Source: Acidimicrobiaceae bacterium
GTDB taxonomy: Bacteria; Actinomycetota; Acidimicrobiia; Acidimicrobiales; RAAP-2
Reading direction: 5' to 3'
DNA: 49,371 bases
Assembly: GCA_003160115.1 (NCBI GenBank)
Contig: PLQL01000033.1
Coordinates: 53,699 to 103,069 of the forward strand
Shown: piece after piece, positions 17,164-25,249 of the stretch
Layout: the number at the start of each line of letters is the position of its first letter
Numbering within the stretch: the stretch's first letter is position 1
The notes under the pieces: generated by a model
What the model was told of the DNA's origin: nothing
Database searches by the model: none
The model's input: only the letters and a program-made list of their open reading frames with translations
Program-made: the position numbers and the translations under genes

Positions 17164-17880
17164 ATGAGCACTGAGCAATCACCAGGACCCATCGCCCTCG
17201 TGGGATCGGGTGAGTACCTTCCCCAGATGACGGCGATCGAGGCCTCACTTTTGAGTGGGCGACCACCCCGGTACGTGCAGCTTGCGACCGCCGCGGTGCC
17301 GGACGGTCCCAAGGTCGTCGAGCATTGGCACAATCTCGGTAAGACCCAAGCCGAACGAATTGGCGCTGAAGCAGTGATCATCCCAGTGAATGTTCGCGAC
17401 GACGCTATGAACGAGGCCTACGTTGAGCTCGTCGCGGGCGCGGGGCTGATCTACATGTCTGGTGGCAACCCTGGGTACCTTGCCGAGACCTTGCGCGAGA
17501 CACCCGTATGGGACGCCATCGTGCGAGCGTGGCGAAGTGGTGCGGCGCTCGCGGGATGCAGCGCTGGCGCTATGGCCATGACGACGTGGGTGCCTTCTCT
17601 GCGCCACCCCAAGAAGGGTGGCACGCCGGGATTGGGCCTTTTGCCCCACCTCCGCGTCATTCCCCATTTCGACATGTTCACCAAGAGAATGCCCGACGTC
17701 GCGACGCGCTTCTTGCTGCCCTTTGACGACAACGCGACGATTCTCGGAATTGACGAGGACACCGCCGTGATCGGAGGACCCGAAGAATGGACCGTGCAAG
17801 GGCGCCAATCAGCCTGGATACTGCACCCCGACTCCCGTGACGAACTGCCAACCGGAACGATATTCACCACCAAGGCGTAG
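17164..17880 (+). CDS. Peptidase S51 / cyanophycinase-like class I GATase-fold protein
   Basis: 238 residues, ATG 17164. The nucleophile elbow GCSAGAM places Ser133 in the S51 position (dipeptidase E and cyanophycinase use Ser in G-x-S-A-G-A). YMSGGNPGYLAETL precedes it and a conserved HFDMF and GIDEDTAVIGG follow. The family cleaves Asp-linked dipeptides or cyanophycin-type beta-aspartyl bonds. No cyanophycin synthetase is visible in the window, so the substrate is open. The next gene starts 6 bases after its stop. Confidence 0.85.
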   Translation: MSTEQSPGPIALVGSGEYLPQMTAIEASLLSGRPPRYVQLATAAVPDGPKVVEHWHNLGKTQAERIGAEAVIIPVNVRDDAMNEAYVELVAGAGLIYMSGGNPGYLAETLRETPVWDAIVRAWRSGAALAGCSAGAMAMTTWVPSLRHPKKGGTPGLGLLPHLRVIPHFDMFTKRMPDVATRFLLPFDDNATILGIDEDTAVIGGPEEWTVQGRQSAWILHPDSRDELPTGTIFTTKA

Positions 17881-17886
17881 AGAGTG

Positions 17887-18309
17887 ATGAAACGTTTCAC
17901 ATTAGTCGGCGCGCTACTAGTGACGCTGAATATCTCTGGTTTCATGCTCATCGCGAACCCAGGACCGGCCCAAGCGGCAAACTCTTCGGGTACCTCGCTC
18001 TACAATTGCACACTGCTCCAGGTGCGACCGACCAACATCGTACTGACGTGCGCCGATTCGGACCGTTACATCAAGCACATCACGTGGAGCTCGTGGACCT
18101 CGGTCAGCGCAGAAGCGACCGGTACACTGACCTGGAACGGCTGTTCTCCGGCGTGTTACGACGGTAAGTGGTATTCAAAGAAGATTCAATTCAGTGCCCG
18201 CGACCCTAAGACGGTCCTGACACACCGGATCTTCACTGAGCTCTACGGGCCATCGGGCGCGTGGGGCATGGGCTCAAGGGTGTGGTTGTTGCCGACGAAA
18301 CCTGAGTGA
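17887..18309 (+). CDS. Small secreted Cys-containing protein, unknown function
   Basis: 140 residues from ATG 17887 (GTG 17884 is an equally close in-frame alternative). A Sec signal peptide is clear (KRFTLVGALLVTLNISGFML, cleavage near AQA). The mature domain has four Cys likely to form two disulfides (YNCTLLQVRP, LTCADSDRYIKHITWSSW, WNGCSPACYDGKW). I recognise the layout as a common actinobacterial exported domain of about 110 residues without assigned function. It is tightly coupled to the S51 gene and convergent with the anti-sigma gene, which ends 20 bases away. Confidence 0.75.
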   Translation: MKRFTLVGALLVTLNISGFMLIANPGPAQAANSSGTSLYNCTLLQVRPTNIVLTCADSDRYIKHITWSSWTSVSAEATGTLTWNGCSPACYDGKWYSKKIQFSARDPKTVLTHRIFTELYGPSGAWGMGSRVWLLPTKPE

Positions 18310-18328
18310 CGCCGCGACCTCTAATCGT

Positions 18329-18589
18329 CTACTCGTTCGACTTGTCCTGTTGGTACTTCTCGAAAACGTCCAAAAGTCGCGACAAGGCTTCAGCCGGCAA
18401 GTCCTCGGGGCCGACTGATCCGCTGATCGCGATGGTGATTCTCATCTGTTCGAGGTAGGCCGAACAAGCCTGACAGGCTTCCAGGTGACGCTCGAGACGC
18501 CGCCGATCGCGTCCGCTGAGTGCGCCTTCCAGATAGTCACTCACGAGGGCGACCGCTTGGTGACACGTGATGTCCTTAGTCAGTGCCAT
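18329..18589 (-). CDS. Zinc-finger anti-sigma factor (zf-HC2)
   Basis: 86 residues. An N-terminal zinc-binding anti-sigma domain is evident from DITCHQAVALVSDYLEG and HLEACQAC (His35, Cys39, Cys42, with Cys9/His10). There is no membrane segment, so it is a cytoplasmic redox- or metal-sensing type rather than a transmembrane one. The ATG overlaps the end of the sigma gene by 10 bases and has GGAGGGG upstream, so the two are translationally coupled. It should hold the ECF sigma factor inactive until the zinc site is perturbed. Confidence 0.87.
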   Translation of the reverse strand: MALTKDITCHQAVALVSDYLEGALSGRDRRRLERHLEACQACSAYLEQMRITIAISGSVGPEDLPAEALSRLLDVFEKYQQDKSNE

Positions 18590-19176
18590 GAGTCCCCTCC
18601 TTTCAACTTTCCTTCCAGCGCCTCGCGGATCTTGGCTCGGCCTCGGTGCAACAGAACGCGTGCATTTGCCTCGGAGATTTCAAGTAACTCAGAAACCTCC
18701 CTGGTAGATAGTCCCTCGACGTCGCGAAGCGTTACAACCGATTGCTGAGGTTCGGGTAAATCCCGTATTGCGCTTCGGCACGCCTCCAAGACTTCGGCAT
18801 TGGCCAACTTGTCGTCTATTAGTTCAGTAAAGGGCACCGGAGCCTCGCGCCACATTCCGGCCTCGTTGAAACGAGCACTCGACACCGGATCTACCGGGTC
18901 CACGTTCACGACGCGGAACTCTCGTGTTCCAGTCTTGCGTGCACGATTCGCGGCAATTCGAAAGAGCCAGGTCTTGAAGGACGAGCGACCTTCAAACTTT
19001 TCGAGGCCCTTCATGACGGCGATCCAAGTGTCCTGGGCAACGTCCTCGGCGGAAGACTCGGTCTTCACGTAGTATCGCGCAAGTCGAACGAGAGAAGATT
19101 GATAGCGCTCTACGAGATCAGTGAACGCGTCGCGATCACCACCCAGTATTCGCTCGAGCAGAACTTCGTCCTCCAT
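18580..19176 (-). CDS. ECF RNA polymerase sigma factor
   Basis: 198 residues from ATG 19176; the ORF-track start at 19371 adds 65 residues with no sigma similarity. Sigma-2 region: DRDAFTDLVERYQSSLVRLA, SAEDVAQDTWIAVMKGL and FKTWLFRIAANRARK. Sigma-4 region: CRSAIRDLPEPQQSVVTLRD, VEGLSTREVSELLEISEANARVLLHRGRAKIREAL. The acidic linker FTELIDDKLANAEV lies between. The coupled zf-HC2 gene downstream is its cognate anti-sigma. A secreted beta-propeller gene is divergent and could be a target, but I could not recognise a consensus promoter. Confidence 0.93.
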   Translation of the reverse strand: MEDEVLLERILGGDRDAFTDLVERYQSSLVRLARYYVKTESSAEDVAQDTWIAVMKGLEKFEGRSSFKTWLFRIAANRARKTGTREFRVVNVDPVDPVSSARFNEAGMWREAPVPFTELIDDKLANAEVLEACRSAIRDLPEPQQSVVTLRDVEGLSTREVSELLEISEANARVLLHRGRAKIREALEGKLKGGDSWH

Positions 19177-19312
19177 ACACCTAGGGTAGTTCGCCCATCG
19201 GCTCGTAACATTATTTCGTTTAGCGACACTGTAGACGTGAGTTTTTGTATCTCTCGTGTGCAAGCCGCCGCAACTCACTGACGACATGATGAGTTCTTTC
19301 GTTCTGCCTAAC

Positions 19313-19347
19313 TCGACTTGACCGATTAGTCGACACTCGTTGAGTGT
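19313..19347. promoter_or_regulatory. Paired dyads between sigma factor and beta-propeller gene
   Basis: Two adjacent inverted repeats: TCGACT-N9-AGTCGA (19313-19333) and ACACTC-GTT-GAGTGT (19333-19347). They lie 80 bases upstream of the propeller start. They could be an operator or a small RNA hairpin. Confidence 0.3.
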
Positions 19348-19427
19348 GTACATCGCATCTCGCTGTAACACCTCGTAGCCAACCGAGCACTGTTACCAAG
19401 TAGCACATCCAACCCAAGGAGAACATC

Positions 19428-20576
19428 ATGCGAAGTACGAACAACCTACGCCTGCTCAGTGCACTTGCACTGTTCGGCGGACTCATCACAAGCGGCGTAG
19501 CGCTCACCACCGAAGCTGGTGCACAGTCGCTCCCCGCGTCGAACACTCACGCACTCTTCATCGAGACCGACTCGCTCGCAGGTAACTCGATCCTCAGTTA
19601 CCAGCGAGGCAGTGATGGGACCATTTCACTCGCCGGCTCGTACGCAACTGGAGGAGCCGGAGGAGCCGGTGCCAATTCCTCGGCCGCGCCTCTCGGAAGT
19701 CAGGACGGTCTGGTACTCGCAGACAACAACGGCAAGTTGATCGCCACCAACGCAGGAAGCGACACGGTTTCAGTGTTTGACGTGAGCGGCACGCACCTCA
19801 AACTCGTCCAGCAAGTTTCAAGTGGCGGACAGTTCCCCAACTCAATCGCCGTGCACAACAACCTCGTCACCGTCCTCAACGCAGGTGGCGCGGGCGCAGT
19901 CCAGGAGTTCACCTTGGACCACGACAAGCTCGTGACGCTGGCAAACGAGAACCGCTCGCTGGGACTGAGCAACACGACGCCCCCGGACTACGTACACGGT
20001 GCTGGCCAGGTGGGCTATACCCCCAATGGCCAGCACTTGGTGGTCACGACCAAAAACTCCACCAACTCCTATGACGTCTTTTCGGTGAGCCCGAGCGGCG
20101 TCCTGGGTGCGGCCCCCGTGATCAGCGCTTCGAACAATCCGGTTCCCTACGACTTCAACTTCGATGCCGCCGGCAATCTGTTTGCTATTGAAGCCGGCAC
20201 GAGTTCAGCGAGTGTCTACACGGTGAACACCGACGGGTCCTTGACGTCACGCGGTACCGTGAGTGACAACGCGAAGGCGCTGTGCTGGGTATCCTCGGCC
20301 AACGGCTACTTCTTCGGCTCGAACGCCGGGAGCAGCGACATCACGTCTTTTGACGAGACGAGTACTGGTGCACCACAGATAGTCGCCAGCGTCGCCGCGA
20401 CTACTCACGCGGGAACGACTGACTCAGTGGTGTCGCCTGATGAGAAGTTCCTGTACGTCGAGAGCGGTGGTGCTGGCACGATCGACGTCTTCGCGATCGG
20501 CCCTAACGCCGCGTTGACACCCGTCGCCACAGTCTTTGACATCCCGACCGCATCAGAGGGAATTGCCATCAGCTGA
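19428..20576 (+). CDS. Secreted beta-propeller (lactonase-like) protein
   Basis: 382 residues, ATG 19428 with AAGGAG 6 bases upstream. A signal peptide is clear (NLRLLSALALFGGLITSGVAL, cleavage near GAQS). The rest is a seven-bladed propeller of the 6-phosphogluconolactonase/YncE-like superfamily: blades start with phrases such as NSILSYQRGSDGTISLAG, GSDTVSVFDVSGTHLKLV, PNSIAVHNNLVTVLN, VYTVNTDGSLTSRG and GTIDVFAIGPNAALTPV. Extracellular members bind ligands or have no known enzyme activity, so lactonase function is not assured. It is closed by a strong hairpin and divergent from the ECF sigma gene. Confidence 0.82.
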   Translation: MRSTNNLRLLSALALFGGLITSGVALTTEAGAQSLPASNTHALFIETDSLAGNSILSYQRGSDGTISLAGSYATGGAGGAGANSSAAPLGSQDGLVLADNNGKLIATNAGSDTVSVFDVSGTHLKLVQQVSSGGQFPNSIAVHNNLVTVLNAGGAGAVQEFTLDHDKLVTLANENRSLGLSNTTPPDYVHGAGQVGYTPNGQHLVVTTKNSTNSYDVFSVSPSGVLGAAPVISASNNPVPYDFNFDAAGNLFAIEAGTSSASVYTVNTDGSLTSRGTVSDNAKALCWVSSANGYFFGSNAGSSDITSFDETSTGAPQIVASVAATTHAGTTDSVVSPDEKFLYVESGGAGTIDVFAIGPNAALTPVATVFDIPTASEGIAIS

Positions 20577-20589
20577 CGACCTTGCAGTG

Positions 20590-20631
20590 AAGCCCAGAGC
20601 CGCGTCGTTTCCCCGGCGCGGCTCTGGGCTT
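20590..20631. terminator. Perfect 15-bp bidirectional hairpin terminator
   Basis: AAGCCCAGAGCCGCG pairs perfectly with CGCGGCTCTGGGCTT around a 12-base loop. It lies between the convergent propeller and racemase genes and probably serves both. Confidence 0.78.
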
Positions 20632-20642
20632 GGCGGGCGACG

Positions 20643-21332
20643 CTAGGTTGACGCCAACAAGGCGCGCACGTGCGCCTTGGTTGAATCGATGGCCGGAAAC
20701 GATGCAGTGGACTCATCGGCGAGCATGCCGAACTCGGTGCAGCAGAGACCCACCACCTCACCACCCCTGCGTCGACAATTCTCCGCAATCGCGAGAAACG
20801 TCGCGCGCGAACTCTCCAGAACAATTCCCTGAGTCAGCTCATCAACGATGATTCGCTGGAGCTCTCGTTGTTCTCCCTCATCGGGAACGACTACGTGCAC
20901 GCCAGCTTTCGCCAGATAGGACGTAAAGACGTCGCCTTCCATCACGTATTTCGTTCCCAACAAAGAGAACGAAGTGCCACCGCGCTCGCGAAGCTCTCCC
21001 ACGATCGCCTCGCGAATGTCAATCACGGGGAGGCCAACGTTTGCGACAACCTGGTCAACATTGACGTGCATCGTGTTGGCCGTGATGGCCAGGACCGTCG
21101 CCCCGCCTCGTTCAAGACGTTGAGCGGACGCCACCAGGATCCGACCAGTAGCTTCCCAGTCACCAGCCCTCTGCAGACCCACGATCTCGCTGAAATCCAA
21201 CGAATCTACGAGAACCAGCGGTTGGTGCCACGGGCCCAGCGACGCCGCGGTGAGTTCATTGAGCAGTGAATAATACGTCCGCGTGGATTCCCAGGACATG
21301 CCCCCGATGAGACCGATGCGCCTCTCGGTCAT
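20643..21332 (-). CDS. Aspartate/glutamate racemase family protein, one catalytic Cys missing
   Basis: 229 residues. The fold is unmistakable: RIGLIGGMSWESTRTYYSLLN, DFSEIVGLQRAGDWEATG, LAITANTMHVNVDQVV, and GLCCTEFGML in the second half. Two-base cofactor-free racemases use one Cys in an (A/C)CNT motif and one in GCTE. Here the second Cys (198) is present but the first position is Ala85 (T-A-N-T-M-H). As I recall, the E. coli L-Asp/Glu-specific racemase uses Thr at this place; Ala cannot act as a base. True racemase activity is therefore doubtful. The ATG overlaps the upstream membrane-protein stop as ATGA. Confidence 0.82.
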   Translation of the reverse strand: MTERRIGLIGGMSWESTRTYYSLLNELTAASLGPWHQPLVLVDSLDFSEIVGLQRAGDWEATGRILVASAQRLERGGATVLAITANTMHVNVDQVVANVGLPVIDIREAIVGELRERGGTSFSLLGTKYVMEGDVFTSYLAKAGVHVVVPDEGEQRELQRIIVDELTQGIVLESSRATFLAIAENCRRRGGEVVGLCCTEFGMLADESTASFPAIDSTKAHVRALLAST

Positions 21333-21913
21333 GACGGCTGAACCTCCTGGCTCTCAATTTCGTGCGTGCCGCGCACCAGGAGAAACCCGAATCCAATGGC
21401 GATCACGGCCTGCGCGGCAAAGAGCACGTGCGCCACGTTGACTATGTCGATGACGCCGAGAACCACTCCGACGACTTCAACCCCCACCAAGGCCCGATTC
21501 CAACCTGATCTTCTCATGTGACGAAAGAGCCATAGTGACGCTGCGGGGTCGAACAACATGGCGATGAGGCCAATCGCCCCATGAGTGTCCTTGAGCGGCG
21601 CGTTGAGCGTGTAACCGTACGTACTTACCAGCAGAAGGAAGCAGAGCAGCGCGTACGAGCGGAGCACGATTGCCAGAACCCTCGTAATGTGCCCCGACGC
21701 TGGGAGATATTTGGCGGCGAGGAGTGTGAAGATAACGCAACCGAGGTACGTCAGCGTGTAGGGGACCACCGTCCTGATATGGACCCCGTAGTTGCTGAAA
21801 CCTCCTTCGTCTCGCTTGAGAACGAAACCGGGATGAATGCTGAGACACAGAAGAACGAACACGATGAGATTCCACTGGCCATAGGTGACGTACTTTGAAG
21901 ACCGGGTATTCAT
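21329..21913 (-). CDS. Polytopic membrane protein, unknown function
   Basis: 194 residues with five to six hydrophobic segments (WNLIVFVLLCLSI, TVVPYTLTYLGCVIFTLLAA, YALLCFLLLVSTYGY, HGAIGLIAMLFDPAASLWL, VVGVVLGVIDIVNVAHVLF, AQAVIAIGFGFLLV). The loop EGGFSNYGVHIRT after the first segment looks conserved-type but I cannot name the family. ATG 21913. Its stop overlaps the racemase start by 4 bases, so the two proteins are made together. Confidence 0.7.
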   Translation of the reverse strand: MNTRSSKYVTYGQWNLIVFVLLCLSIHPGFVLKRDEGGFSNYGVHIRTVVPYTLTYLGCVIFTLLAAKYLPASGHITRVLAIVLRSYALLCFLLLVSTYGYTLNAPLKDTHGAIGLIAMLFDPAASLWLFRHMRRSGWNRALVGVEVVGVVLGVIDIVNVAHVLFAAQAVIAIGFGFLLVRGTHEIESQEVQPS

Positions 21914-22068
21914 AGGTCGAGTGTACGTTTAAACGTTGCAATCTAGACCCAGACATTCTCGCGCGTATCGCAACGAGTACGACGAGTTACCTCGAGGACG
22001 AGCCACACGACAATCTCTGGACGCAAGTCACGAGCACGCGCGCCACGAATTACTTGGCCACAGCTTCT

Positions 22069-23004
22069 CTAGGGCTTTGGAATTGGAGGTTGCGGCGAGA
22101 TTGGTGCAGCGGGACCCAATCGATAAAGCTCCACTCTTCCGATGCCTACCCGTACCGTGAGGTTCAAATGTGACGGCGCAGCCTTAGACGTTCCCGACAG
22201 ATAGAACGACTGGCGGCCGTTGGGATAAACGATCGTGCTTGTTCCGCTCTGGGCATTGAGATTGACCTGTACGCCAGGTGGTACCTCGACCGTGAGCTGA
22301 CCAACCGCCACGGTCGCCACGATCGCCATCGATTCATCACGGAAACCCACGCCACGCAGGTCGATGGTCATAGAGCCGATGGCGAGTCGGTACTGACGCT
22401 GGACCTCCGCCACCGAGTTCGGCTGGTAAATCCTCTGACCAACGCCACCGGTCATCGGAACGCCGGTAGCAGCGACGTAGGCCAGAACACCACCGGACGC
22501 GAGAATCGCCAAGCTCACCACCGCAATGAGTAATCCAAGAAAGAACCGAACAAAGCGAAACCGCCCAGGGCGGCGCAAAGATCCAACGGCGAGCACCACG
22601 AGGAAGACCAGCCAGAAGAGGCCTATACCTCGACCTATGTTGTGTCCGTTGAGGGCCACCGTCAAGAAAATCAGACCGAGACAGAGGGCTCCGGCGAGCA
22701 AAACTAAGCTACGAAATCTCCAGTGGTGTCCGCCATCCGAAGTGTTCGCGACCTCGTCCCCTTCCTGAGCACCACTCTGGGGCACGCAAGCCCACATCGC
22801 GAGATAGATCGCTGCACCTAGTCCGGCTGCCAAGGTGAGTACGATGAAGACCACTCGCACGACGTTCGCGTCGATGTCAAATCTTTCGCCGATGCCCCCG
22901 GCGACACCCGCCACTTTGCGGTTGGTCGAGCTACGGTGGAGTCTCACCGGTGCTGAAGCCGGATCAGGATTGGTCGAATCGCCTAGGACGTCGTTTTCAC
23001 TCAT
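22069..23004 (-). CDS. PspC-domain membrane protein with LiaF-like C-terminal domain
   Basis: 311 residues. The N-terminal PspC domain (RLHRSSTNRKVAGVAGGIGERF, then VVRVVFIVLTLAAGLGAAIYLAMW) is followed by about four further membrane segments and an extracytoplasmic or cytoplasmic beta domain of the LiaF/DUF2154 kind (LAIGSMTIDLRGVGF, VAVGQLTVEVPPGVQVNLNAQSG, VRVGIGRVELYR). LiaF-type proteins inhibit a partner histidine kinase in envelope-stress systems. The divergent neighbour is a kinase with its own PspC domain, so this is probably the modulator of that two-component system. Confidence 0.88.
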   Translation of the reverse strand: MSENDVLGDSTNPDPASAPVRLHRSSTNRKVAGVAGGIGERFDIDANVVRVVFIVLTLAAGLGAAIYLAMWACVPQSGAQEGDEVANTSDGGHHWRFRSLVLLAGALCLGLIFLTVALNGHNIGRGIGLFWLVFLVVLAVGSLRRPGRFRFVRFFLGLLIAVVSLAILASGGVLAYVAATGVPMTGGVGQRIYQPNSVAEVQRQYRLAIGSMTIDLRGVGFRDESMAIVATVAVGQLTVEVPPGVQVNLNAQSGTSTIVYPNGRQSFYLSGTSKAAPSHLNLTVRVGIGRVELYRLGPAAPISPQPPIPKP

Positions 23005-23046
23005 AACTGCGATGTTAAGTAGTTGGCCGCAGACATCGATATCGGG

Positions 23047-24408
23047 ATGAACCCTAAGAACCGCCCTTTTACCAAGGGTTTACCCTCATTGTTCCGAGGC
23101 GAACATCATGACAGACTCAGAAACATCGAACAGCAACCACTCATAGCATCGGGGCATCGGCTCGATACCCCCGGTCGTCCACAACGACCGCTGCGTAGGA
23201 ACTCGGACGGTGCTCTGCTCGGCGGCGTATGCAGCGGACTCGCTCGTCGTTTCGGTGTGCGAGTGCGAACCGTACGAATCATCACGGTACTGCTGGCCCT
23301 CTTTTTCGCCCTGGGCTTGGCGGCTTACATGACGATCTGGATGCTCGTGCCCCGAAGAGACGAATCATCGTCCATCTTCACCAGAACCATGAACGACCGA
23401 CGCGATAAGGAGATCCTCTTCGCGGTCTTAATTGCGGTACTCACCTTGTTCATCGCTTTCATCACGATCGGTGTTGGACCTCCGGGGGTGTCGTTGTGGT
23501 TCCTCGCGTTGTCCTGCCTGGAGGCCGTCATGGTGTGGCGAGGCGCCTCAGAAGACGAGCGAGAGAACTTGCGCCAGGTCTCCTCGAACCTGTCTAAAAC
23601 ACGAGTCGGGCGCACCGACGGTTGGCGCGCCGTCGCCTTGCGCACGGGCTTAGGCGTGATCTTCGTCATCTGGGGAATCTCGCTGATGTCTCGCGTCAGT
23701 GGAGAGCACGGCGCGGCTGCGTACGTCTTAGCTGGGGCCAGCGCTCTCGTCCTGGGTCTCTTCGCCCTGTTCGCGCCGTGGTGGATCCGTTCCATCCAAG
23801 ACCTGTCCATGGAGCGGCGAGCGCGTGTGCGCGCACAGGATCGCGCCGACATGGCGGCACACGTGCACGACTCAGTTATGCAAACACTTTCCTTAATACA
23901 AAGATCCGCCAACGACCCCGTCGAAGTGACTCGCTTGGCGAGGCAACAGGAGCGTGATCTGCGAAGTTGGTTAGCCAATCCTGAGACGTTCGGTGCGCAT
24001 TCTTCAACGGCTCGCACCCTTTCCCAAGCGATTCTTGACGTGGAAAGCGAGATCGAAGATAACTACGACATCTCGGTGGATGCCATCATGGTCGGCGACA
24101 TACCGCTCGACGATGCGACACTCGCGTTGGTCGCAGCCTGTCGCGAAGCAGCACTGAACGCAGCGAAGTGGTCGGGTGCTCGAGACGTCGCAATCTACGT
24201 CGAAGTGGAGGCCAAACAAGTCTCGCTCTTCGTGCGTGATCAGGGTTCTGGTTTCGACCCCTTGGCGGTCGCGCCCGACCGCCAAGGAATCGCCGGATCC
24301 ATCATCGAGCGAATGCGTCGCCACGGTGGCACCGCCACCGTCACAAGTTCGATCGGCGCCGGTACCGAGGTGGAACTTCGGCTTCCTCGAGCATCTAGTT
24401 CGACGTGA
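23047..24408 (+). CDS. PspC-domain sensor histidine kinase (HisKA_3 type)
   Basis: About 453 residues from ATG 23047; the track start is a TTG 24 bases upstream. An N-terminal PspC domain (RRNSDGALLGGVCSGLARRFG, then VRTVRIITVLLALFFALG) leads to four more membrane segments, then a dimerisation helix with phospho-His in DMAAHVHDSVMQTL (His of HD), and an HATPase_c domain with the N-box CREAALNAAKWSGA, G1 box DQGSGFD and GAGTEVELRLP. It senses membrane stress and phosphorylates the regulator encoded next, with which it overlaps by 4 bases. Only 42 bases separate it from the divergent PspC/LiaF-like gene. Confidence 0.9.
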   Translation: MNPKNRPFTKGLPSLFRGEHHDRLRNIEQQPLIASGHRLDTPGRPQRPLRRNSDGALLGGVCSGLARRFGVRVRTVRIITVLLALFFALGLAAYMTIWMLVPRRDESSSIFTRTMNDRRDKEILFAVLIAVLTLFIAFITIGVGPPGVSLWFLALSCLEAVMVWRGASEDERENLRQVSSNLSKTRVGRTDGWRAVALRTGLGVIFVIWGISLMSRVSGEHGAAAYVLAGASALVLGLFALFAPWWIRSIQDLSMERRARVRAQDRADMAAHVHDSVMQTLSLIQRSANDPVEVTRLARQQERDLRSWLANPETFGAHSSTARTLSQAILDVESEIEDNYDISVDAIMVGDIPLDDATLALVAACREAALNAAKWSGARDVAIYVEVEAKQVSLFVRDQGSGFDPLAVAPDRQGIAGSIIERMRRHGGTATVTSSIGAGTEVELRLPRASSST

Positions 24409-25067
24409 CCTCGGAACGAGTACCGACGGTCTTTCTCGTCGATGACCATGCGTTAATACGCGCTGGTCTGCGGGCGGAACTCTCGGGTCACGTGAACGTC
24501 ATCGGCGAGGCGGATGAAGTAGCCGCGGCGATCGAGATAATCCTCGAACGCTCGCCTGACGTCGTCTTACTCGACGTCCACATGCCAGACGGCGGTGGGC
24601 TCGCAGTCTTGCGGGCAGTGAACAAGGAACAGCCCGGTGTGAAGTTTCTCGCACTGTCGGTATCGGATGCTGCCGAGGACGTCATTGCCGTTGTTCGCGC
24701 AGGTGCGCGTGGCTACGTCACGAAGAACATCGAGGGACCAGAACTTGTAGAGGCCATCGTGCGCACCGCGGCTGGCGACGCGGTGTTCTCGCGACGTCTC
24801 GCGGGTTTCGTGCTTGATGCTTTCACCAACCGCTCGCAGGATGGGTTGTCTGCGCCGTCGCTCGACCCCGAGCTCGATCAGCTGACCCCTCGCGAGATCG
24901 AAGTGCTGCGCCTGATTGCGAGGGGTTATTCGTACCGCGACATCGCAGAACAACTCAGTATCGCGATAAAGACCGTCGAGAGTCACGTGTCCGCGGTGCT
25001 GCGCAAGCTGCAACTCTCGAATCGCTACCAGTTGACGAACTGGGCCACCGAACGGCACCTTCTCTAG
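24405..25067 (+). CDS. NarL/LuxR family response regulator
   Basis: 220 residues. GTG 24405 overlaps the kinase stop as GTGA. The receiver domain has acidic pocket VDDHALIRAG, phospho-Asp57 in VLLDVHMPDGGG, a Ser in ALSVSD and Lys in GYVTKN. The C-terminal LuxR helix-turn-helix is LTPREIEVLRLIARGYSYRDIAEQLSIAIKTVESHVSAVLRKL. It is the cognate regulator of the PspC kinase. Likely targets are the adjacent PspC gene and envelope genes, which is inference. Confidence 0.94.
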   Translation: MTSERVPTVFLVDDHALIRAGLRAELSGHVNVIGEADEVAAAIEIILERSPDVVLLDVHMPDGGGLAVLRAVNKEQPGVKFLALSVSDAAEDVIAVVRAGARGYVTKNIEGPELVEAIVRTAAGDAVFSRRLAGFVLDAFTNRSQDGLSAPSLDPELDQLTPREIEVLRLIARGYSYRDIAEQLSIAIKTVESHVSAVLRKLQLSNRYQLTNWATERHLL

Positions 25068-25249
25068 TCTCGCCCGAATCCGAAGTATCCCTAGAAATAC
25101 CGATGATTCGAGTCAAATCCGACACCCTGTAACGAAACCTGGGCCGCGAGGTACTAAATGCTGGTGGCTGTTCTGGTCGACGTCAAACTAGTCACCCCTA
25201 GTCTGAAGCGACGCGTGGCGTCGTTTCTCTGCGTCAGCAAAGGGGAACA

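Noticed and set aside
19176-19427. TGTAAC/GTAACA words as shared ECF promoters for the sigma and propeller genes
   Set aside because: The words occur in inconsistent orientation and lack a matching -10, so no consensus could be supported.
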